Shown in pieces: positions 56,711 through 64,000 of a stretch of 64,000 nt of DNA (within the stretch, counting starts at the first letter, position 1; each line of letters starts with the position of its first letter). The translations under genes were made by a program, and so were the position numbers. The notes under the pieces are model-generated. The model was not told the DNA's origin, did not search any database, and saw only the letters and a program-made list of their open reading frames with translations. Where the stretch lies: positions 15,963,001-16,027,000 of the forward strand of contig CM060979.1 in assembly GCA_030765065.1 (NCBI GenBank), given 5' to 3'. The stretch comes from Deroplatys truncata (lineage: Eukaryota > Arthropoda > Insecta > Mantodea > Mantidae).

Positions 56711-57312
56711 CTCTCGTATTTAGTTAGCGGTGTACCCGGACCTGGAAGGTTGCGATAAAATAAAGTAGATCTATTGTTGTGCTAATATGTCGATAACATT
56801 TTTCAATGTGACAAATTGTGCGTTAAAAACCCACGGACAAGAGTAACTTTTCAGTTGTGTTAAGACTTGTTTGGCTAAAGTGTTTTGTTTTTACGCCAAT
56901 TAAAATGGCAATTTGTTTCTTAATGACCCACCTTTTAATAAGATAATTCTCGTATCTGAATGTTGGCATGCTTGTCAGGGCGACTGTGGAATTTAGTTTT
57001 TTCTTACAGGTAACCTGTATGAAACTGTATTGAAGGCGGTAATGACGTCATTCCCTAGCAGCGCTTATAGCACGCATGCCATAATTAGCCGATTATGCAT
57101 GATTTTGAGACTAATAGCTGCCTGCTAGTAGTACAAGGATTACATAAACGACTTTACATGAGGAATATAGCACTGCTCGACTTGGCGAAGTAAGTTTAGG
57201 TTACCTGTCGCGTGAGGTAAAGACAGTTTACAAATGTGCTACACATTTACTGTTACTTTAACATAATTATTCATATTTCAGACCAACTACGTTGTTTTGT
57301 AGTAGTTTTGTT
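56711..57312. other. Unassigned region
   Basis: No repeat or gene recognised. Confidence 0.35.
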
Positions 57313-57522
57313 TATTACTTTCTCTACCACCCAAATATTCAAGTCCAGATTTCGCAGCAGATTCCCTGAACCCTAAAAACATTTTAAGAAAAAGGTCCGT
57401 GTGTGTGAACAGCAGCTTAACTCGAAAACGAAACGTCGAATGTATACCAAACTTGGTATATAAGTTCATGATTTTTCTAAGATGCGACATGAAGGTTTTC
57501 AAGACCCACCACCCCCCAAATT
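57313..57522 (-). mobile_element. RC-1 3' fragment
   Basis: TTACTTTCTCTACCACCCAA to GGTTTTCAAGACCCACCACC: the 3' quarter of an old copy with the hairpin lost. Confidence 0.75.
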
Positions 57523-58344
57523 AGTGATGGGACGATACCACGATTTCTCAATACTATACTGATTTCTTAGCACTGATATTCGATACTTGATACTCACTTT
57601 ATAAAAAACTATAAACACGATAGCTTGTTCACTGGGTTATTTTATTATTAGTAGTAGCTTTCTGTGTATAAACGCATGTAACCAATTTTGTATTGTATGC
57701 TAATTCCGAAATTGTTCCTGTTTGTTACTCTTCAATCGGCAGTAATTTGTTTTATCTTGCTAATACCATAGGTTATATATCCCTTATTGCTAGTCAGGCT
57801 AATAATGGTGATGATAATAATAACAATAACAATAATAATAATTTATCTGCTTCCCTTTTTATGTAAGTATATTTTGTGCTAAAAATTTTATTTTAAAGGA
57901 TTTTCTATCCATAGAAATGGAAATACTAGCAATTCTTCTTTATTCGGCATTCTTGAATATACATATATACCAGGTGAGTCTTCTAAGCCTGCAGATTGAG
58001 AAGCTATGCAGTCCCGTCGTTTACAGGCTGTGCTGTAAACACTGTCCACTGCATCGCGTCGTATCAATTACTACTTTGCACCGCTACGCGGGCAGTGAGT
58101 TACACTCGTAGCGCAACACTGCGCGCCTTTGCCTTCACTGGTGAAGATCTGTTATAAATATTGGCACTTAAAGGTACCTTTTTATGTTTAGTAAATTTAA
58201 CGAGAACTGATAGTTTGGCATAGAAGTGTTGTTTCACTTAATTAGTTTTATTATGTGAATTTCATTAAAACACAAAGTTGTTACTTGTTAGAATAGGGTT
58301 TAATGATATTCATAAATAAATGCAAGAAATTAATAAAAAAAAAA
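57523..58344. other. Unassigned region
   Basis: Starts AGTGATGGGACGATACCACG, which resembles the outer end of some hAT-type MITEs, but no inverse partner was found. Contains an imperfect (AAT)n tract at 57810-57842. Confidence 0.35.
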
Positions 58345-59135
58345 TCTGATGTGTTACACTCACATGACTTTTCCTACTCTTGGACAAAGTATTTTTACAA
58401 ACGCTTATTCTCCATATGCTTCATGTTAATCGAGACCTTAATCTTATTGCTAATTTTCTTGTAGATGCAAGGGGAAGCACCATTCCGTTTCCCACAGATT
58501 AATACTCTTTGCATATCCAAGACAAAAAAAAAATGAATAACGAATTCCCATTTGAGAAAATAAGTATTGAAAAATTTAAGGCAATATCTCGAAAATGGTT
58601 CACTCAACAACAAAAATGTATATGACATAAATTGTGTATTTTAACGCGATCTACATTTTTTGTGCAGTAAAATTTTGTCTATCTCTCATGGTTTACCAGT
58701 TATGCAAAAGTCGTTCACAATGAAGAACACTTTTGGAGACATTCCCAGAAAATTCAAGATATACATTTTATTTGCCATGAAAATATCTTAAACATATGAT
58801 ATTTTAATCAAAATCGTTAGAGCCATTTTTGAGAAAATTAAGATTTTCGAAAAATGTTCCATGTAAAGTGTAATCTGGGGTGGGGGAATTTTCTTGAAAA
58901 CCTTCGTGTCGCATCTCTGGAAGATACTGAACCTAAATACCAAGTTTGGTGTTTATCCGACTGTTCGTTTCTGAGTTATGCTGTTCACAGACACACACAC
59001 ACGGACATGTTTCCAAAAATGCTTTTTTTTGGATTCAGGGAGCCTCAAAACATGTATTTTCGGTGAAATATCGGTATTTAATCTTTGGGTGGAATACAAT
59101 ACTTCCCCTACTTACTATACGTAGTAGAGAAAGTA
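58345..59135 (+). mobile_element. RC-1 element, young copy with a short 5' deletion
   Basis: TCTGATGTGTTACACTCACA to GTAGTAGAGAAAGTAA. About 90 bp after TGCAAGGGGAA are replaced by a junction to GCACCATTCCG. Confidence 0.9.
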
Positions 59136-59484
59136 AAAATATTTGGAATTGATATTACAAATTAACTTATTTTGGCCTATGATTCTATGCTTGTTATAAC
59201 GTCATTATTTCAGCAGTCAACTTTTTTTTATGGTTGACAAGACAGCGTTTATTTGTTTCTGCACGTGTGTTTTCAATTTACATAGAGGTAAATTTAGAAT
59301 TCCAACATATGAATAAGCATAGGGTATACAAGACATCCCGCGCAGATCTATTGCTTTCTAACAGTCCGTGGCTCGAACACCGGAGCTGCCTAGAGAGAGC
59401 AACCAAGCAAACCTCTGGTGTCCACGAGGAGTACCCTTTCCTTTCAGCAAACAGCTGTGCGACCCCGCTATACGTCACGAAACC
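59136..59484. other. Unassigned region
   Basis: Overlapping open frames on both strands (59234-59527 +, 59278-59550 -) without a known domain. Confidence 0.35.
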
Positions 59485-60133
59485 TAAAATTCCATCCTCT
59501 TTCCATGACATCGCGAGAAACAACTGAAAATCCATTTTAATCATTAACAACGAAAATGCCAGGAATAGCTTATGCTACAGAAAAGTTATTTCAAGCAAAT
59601 TGTGTATTTTAAAGAGATCTACATTTTTGTGAAGTACGTCTATCGCTTAACGTTTATCACTTGTACAAGATTATACAAAATACCTTCCAATAAAGAGGAC
59701 CTTACAGGCTATTCCCAGAAAATTCAAGTCGTTCTCTGTGGTCTAGATTTACATTTTATTTGTCATATGTCGTTAGTATATGTATTTTAATCAAAATCAT
59801 TTTTGAGAAAATAATAAATTTCGAAAAATGTAATGGGTAGCTGGTGGTGTGGGATTTTCTTGAAAATCTTCGTGTCGCACCTTTGGAAGATACTGGACTT
59901 AAATACCAAGTTGGTATTTACCTATCCTACTTTTCGTTTTCGAGTTATGCTGTTCACAGACACGCGGATTCTTGAAGACACACTGAAATACATACCGACT
60001 TTTTTTATAAAGATACCTTTTTTTGTACTCAGGGGACCTCAAAGCATGCATTTCTGCTGAAATCTCTGTATCGAATTTTTGGTTGGAATGCAATACCTTC
60101 TTTACTTACTATGTACGTGGTATAGAAAGTAAA
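59485..60133 (+). mobile_element. Old RC-1 copy, 5'-truncated
   Basis: CCATGACATCGCGAGAAACA through the palindrome (CTACATTTTTGTGAAG) to GGTATAGAAAGTAAAAATT. Confidence 0.75.
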
Positions 60134-60689
60134 AATTAACGATAGTGGGTAAAGAAATACATGTGAATGTAACACACCAGAGTTTTTTTATTATTTAAAT
60201 TGCTCAGTTAATGGGTAAAAGCAATTAGATTTAGAAACTTGGAGTCCCTGTGTATCATACCCGCTTTCATTTTCAAACTTTGCCTAACACATAGTAATTA
60301 GTTTACTGTCGCCCCACAATACTGCGTGTTTGACACGAAAGTAGGTTTGTTCAAGTAAAATGGGGACTTAGCACCGAAATGAAGTGTGCGAAATGTCAAG
60401 CACACAGTCCAGGGCGCATGCGTTGACCGGATAATGCAATCACGCTTTCAGTTACACTTTCTTCGGTCTAATTGCAAATTGTTGATAAGGTAGTGAGGCG
60501 TGAAGCAACACGCTGAAGGCATGTTTCATGTGAGAACCGTCACTACCCATCGGATATCTGCTCCTTTAAGTTCGGCGATTATATATTAACGGTGCAACTA
60601 ATTTATTGTATTTCCGCTACTCTCATACCACCTATCGTCGCTCCTAGCAACCTAAATACTGCTTTAAATGACAGCAGTGAAAAAATCAT
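60134..60689. other. Unassigned, with a short RC-1 5' end at left
   Basis: 60134-60186 is a minus-strand RC-1 5' end (GTGGGTAAAGAAATACATGT). Nothing recognised in the remainder. Confidence 0.4.
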
Positions 60690-61677
60690 TCACATGACTT
60701 ATACAAACCATTCTTACCAAATTTTATTTTTCTATCTACTACATTTTAATAGATATAAACCTTTGCAAAAACAGCTACATTACGTATTTCGTTATAGATA
60801 CAAAGAGAACAGCGATAGTCAAATGTTTAACAACTGAACGCTATATGCTGGCCTTAAAATTTCTTACTGTTTCCATGACATCGCGAGAAACAACTGAAGA
60901 TCTATGGGACTTTAAAAAGAATGGCAAGTACTGATCAATTCCAACATTTAATAACGGATATCTCTGAAACGGCTTATGCCACACATCTTCGCTTGCCGTA
61001 GTGTTTCTTGCACTTTGGGTTTTTATCATTAAATCTTTCTCTCTCTCACACACAAATTTTCAGACTCTGGGGAGGATAGGAAATAATCTTGGCTAGAGAA
61101 AAATTTCCACCCCAACCGGGAATCGAACCCCGGACACCTCGCACAGCAGGCAGGTGCTCTACCGACTAAGCTACTAAGCCAGCAAAAAAAATTATTTTAG
61201 GTAAATTACGTGTTTGAAGAGATCTGCATTTTTTGTGTAGTCTATCAGTTAACGTTTACCAATCATACAAAATTATATAAAATTCCTTCCGAATGAAAAG
61301 GAATTCCTGGGCTATTCCCTTAAAATTTAAGATATACATTTTATTTGTAATATAAATATATTTCGTATATGGTATTTTAATCAAAATCCTTAGCCATTTT
61401 TTAGAAAATCAAAATTTTTGAAAAATATTGCATGTAAAGGCTAGTTGGGGTGGACGGATTTTCTTGAAAACCTTCCTGTCGCATCCTTGGAAGATATAAC
61501 TCAGATACCAAGTTTGGTTATTATTCAACTTTTCATTTTTGAATTATGCTGTTCACAGACAGACACACACATGTTTCCAAAAACGCTTGTTTTTGATTCA
61601 GGGCTCCTCAAAACATGTATTTCTGATGAAACTTCGGTATATAATTTTTGTTTGGAATGCAATACTTCCCCTACTTA
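60690..61677 (+). mobile_element. Old RC-1 copy split by a SINE
   Basis: 5' part 60690-60985 (ATTTCGTTATAGATACAAAG, CCATGACATCGCGAGAAACA) and 3' part 61190-61677 (GAGATCTGCATTTTTTGTGT to CTTCCCCTACTTAC). It breaks off just before the hairpin, where an inverted fragment starts. Confidence 0.7.
60986..61185 (-). mobile_element. SINE-D copy
   Basis: Reverse complement head GTAGCTTAGTCGGTAGAGCA (A box) and CCGGGGTTCGATTCCCGGTT (B box with a perfect T stem), then GGAAATTTTTCTCTAGCCAA and CAGAGTCTGAAAATTTGTGT. The anticodon and acceptor stems do not pair, so it is a SINE rather than a tRNA gene. Confidence 0.7.
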
Positions 61678-61679
61678 CG

Positions 61680-62028
61680 TCCGTGTGTGTGTGTGTGTGT
61701 CTGTCGTCTGGGAACATCATTACTCAAAAATGAATCGTCGGATAAATACTACACTTGGATTTAGGTTGAATATCTTCCAAAGGCGCGACACGAAGATTTT
61801 CAACAAAATTCCCTACCCCAAACTACCCTTTACGGGGAACATTTTTCGAATTTTTTTTTATATTGTTAAAATGGATCTAACAATTTTTAATTAAAATAGC
61901 ACATATGAAAAATATTTACATGACAAATAAAAGTTTATCTTGAATTTTCCAGGAATAGCCTACTTAGTCATCTTCATTCGGAAGGAATTTTGTATACCTA
62001 TTCTTGTGTAACTGGTAAAACATATTAC
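61680..62028 (-). mobile_element. Old RC-1 fragment, inverted
   Basis: From the (GT)n tract through CTTGGATTTAGGTTGAATAT and CCCTACCCCAAACTACCC to GGTAAAACATATTAC. It forms a tail-to-tail arrangement with the preceding copy. Confidence 0.75.
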
Positions 62029-62039
62029 AATAAAAAAAT

Positions 62040-62426
62040 TCTGTGTTACACTCACATGACTTTCTCTACTCTTGTACAAACTATTTTTACAAATGCTTAT
62101 TCTCCATATGCTTCATGTTAATCGAGATGTTAATCTTATTGCTAATTTTCTTGTAGATGCAAGGGGAATTGGTAGGTTTTAAGCGACAGTCAAATGTTTT
62201 AAGAGCTGTTCGAATCTCTGGAAGATACTGAACCTAAATACCAAGTTTGGCGTTTATCCGACTGTTCGTTTTTGAGTTATGCTGTTCACAGATACACACA
62301 CGGACATGTTTCCAAAAAGGTTTTTTTTATTCCCTCAAAACATGCATTTCCATTGAAATCTCGGTATCGAATTTTTGGGTGGAATACAACACTTCCCCTA
62401 CTTACTATACGTAGTAGAGAAAGTAA
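62040..62426 (+). mobile_element. RC-1 element, young copy with a large internal deletion
   Basis: 5' end TCTGTGTTACACTCACATGA; at 62209 TTTTAAGAGCTG joins TTCGAATCTCTGGAAGATAC, losing about 470 bp. The 3' end is intact. At 387 bp it is a deletion derivative with both termini. Confidence 0.9.
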
Positions 62427-62722
62427 AAATGTTGCAATATTCAGTTTCCAAATTTAGATAATTACATATTAAAACGTTTATAATTTGATGTTTACTGTTT
62501 TTAATATATGTATATTATAAACCTCACTAAAGGGAGTTGTATTTTAAACATTTTAAAGGTAGTGTCAAGAATTGTACACATATTTCTCTTCAGGTTTTTT
62601 TTTACTTAATTGTTTATGTATTTATTTTTATCAGTGACAATGTATATTTCGTATCAACTACAACCCTAACATTCCTCATGGTAAACAGGGTTCATAGCCC
62701 TTTGGAGATTAAATAATAATAA
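62427..62722. other. Unassigned region
   Basis: No repeat or gene recognised. Confidence 0.3.
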
Positions 62723-63262
62723 ACGTTAAGCGACAGACGAAAATGTTGTACACAAAAAGTAGACCTCTTTTAAAGAAACTATTTACTTCAAATACTTCAT
62801 TTTTTTCCATAAGCCATTTCCGAGATGCCCGTTATTAATGGTTCCAATTGTTCAATACTTTGTCATTCTTTTCAAGTCCGGTGAATTTTCACTTGTTTCT
62901 CGCGATGTCATGGAAACAGCATGGAATTTAAAGGCCAGCATATAGTGTCTATTTGACTGTCGCTGTTCTCTTTGTATCTATAACGAAATGTAGCTATTTC
63001 TGCAAAAGTTGTCATCATTGAGTTGTTTCTCGGGATGTGTGTGGATTTGAAAGCGACCTGTTTTAGAACGTTTGACTATCGGCCTTCTCTAATCTTTTTG
63101 TACCTACAACCAAATGTGTAATGAAATAATTTCTCCTAAAGTCGAATTAATCTAAAGCAGATAGTAAAATAAAACTTTTGTAATAATATCTAGCAGAATA
63201 AACATAAAAATAAACCATAGTGGGTGTAGAAAATCATGTGAATATAACACGTCATATTTTTC
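62723..63262 (-). mobile_element. Old RC-1 remnant, 5' half
   Basis: TAAGCGACAGACGAAAATGT, TTTCTCGCGATGTCATGGAA, and the end AATCATGTGAATATAACACG, with a partial internal duplication near 63020-63110. Confidence 0.7.
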
Positions 63263-63634
63263 CTGCTTAAATATAGTCATTTTAATACTAATGCCTAAGG
63301 TAGTATTTTGTCACATTCAAAAAGGAAAATGCAAACCAGGGTTATATTAATTTGCTGCTGTCATGTCTGTCAAAATTCTAGATACATAAAAAAAAAAAGA
63401 ATTCATTTCTGAATGGTAACAGATAAATGTTTGCTTTTTATTTGGAATGTACTTTGTTTAGAAAAATAGGTTTACTTCTCTCGCAGTTCTCTCTCATTAT
63501 ATTCACTGTATTTACTTTGGCATTCGGATCTTTAGGGACATTAAACAATGAGGTATTCGATCCAGGAATAAATAACTAAATTGTAAATCTAGGAAGTACG
63601 TAAACTCTACTTAACTGGGGAAAAAATAAGAATA
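63263..63634. other. Unassigned region
   Basis: No repeat or gene recognised. Confidence 0.3.
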
Positions 63635-64000
63635 ATCTGATGTGTTAACACTCACGTGACTTTCTCTACTCTTGTTCAAACTATTATTACAAACGCTCGT
63701 TCTCCACAAGCTTCATGTTAATCGAGATGTTAACGTTATTGCTAATTTTCTTGTAGATGTAAGGGGAATATGATAGGCTTTAAGCGATAGTCAAATATTT
63801 TAAGAGCTGGTTGCTATGTGGAGAGAGAAAAGTATAAGTATTGGAAAATTTAAGGGAATAACAAGCAATATCTCGAAAATGGTTCACTCAACAACAAAAA
63901 ATTATGTAAAATAAATTGTGTATTTTAACGCGATCTACATTTTTGATTAGTAAAATTTTGTCTTTCTCTTATGGTTTACGAGTTATGCAAAAGTCGTTCA
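63635..64000 (+). mobile_element. RC-1 element, young copy, 3' cut by window
   Basis: TCTGATGTGTTAACACTCAC with the 5' inverted repeat ACTTTCTCTACT; runs past the palindrome region (CTACATTTTTGATTAG) to the window end. Confidence 0.85.

Noticed and set aside
61095..61185. Possible tRNA gene on the minus strand
   Set aside because: A perfect T arm and A/B boxes, but acceptor and anticodon stems do not pair and the sequence continues into a SINE body shared with 32959-33275. The heads at 20629, 26945, 37592 and 47749 were rejected as tRNA genes for the same kind of reason.

Overview
This is a non-coding-rich stretch of a large insect genome; the SINE, LINE and DNA-transposon types suggest a polyneopteran such as a cockroach, termite or stick insect, but that is inference. 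The only host gene I can support is a LIM-homeobox gene of the Lim1 (Lhx1/5) type on the minus strand. Two internal coding exons are visible: an acidic linker exon at 14236-14472 and an exon carrying homeodomain residues 1-46 at 2371-2588. Their splice phases match (1 nt + 2 nt), and the 11.6-kb intron between them is full of transposons. The LIM-domain exons (upstream, to the right) and the rest of the homeodomain (downstream, to the left) are not in the window.

Almost everything else is mobile DNA. The dominant component, here called RC-1, is an 0.8-0.9-kb non-coding family present in more than 25 full or partial copies on both strands. It starts TCTGATGTG, has a conserved internal palindrome and a (CA)n tract, and ends with a small hairpin about 10 nt before a terminal AGTAA. 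A 12-bp inverted repeat lies about 22 nt inside the 5' end but at the very 3' end. This resembles non-autonomous rolling-circle elements (Helitron, or Helentron/HINE). A young, homogeneous subfamily is repeatedly inserted into A-runs of an older, degraded subfamily and of other repeats.

Layout. 1-2130: RC-1 remnant, LINE reverse-transcriptase remnant, and a solo LTR with heat-shock elements. 2371-14472: Lim1 exons and intron, holding a DD40D Tc1/mariner element, a LINE split by an LTR-like repeat, two mariner elements, SINEs and RC-1. 14610-26300: LTR-like family B copies with nested RC-1, a foldback mariner MITE, and a 2.1-kb SINE-like element containing a 105-bp tandem array. 26900-32800: a SINE with target-site duplications, a Tc1 remnant, nested RC-1 and family B, and a second foldback mariner. 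33000-43430: a nested RC-1 cluster with a tail-to-tail palindrome, a foldback element with tRNA-like arms, a Tc1 element with both terminal repeats, and another family B copy. 44320-45732: a hAT element with 8-bp duplications. 46700-64000: mainly RC-1 copies, SINEs and unassigned AT-rich DNA.

No intact transposase or reverse transcriptase was found, so every element here looks immobile by itself. Nested insertions give a relative order: older RC-1 first, then family B, foldback mariner and SINE insertions, then younger RC-1. Family classifications come from remembered motifs and were not checked by search.
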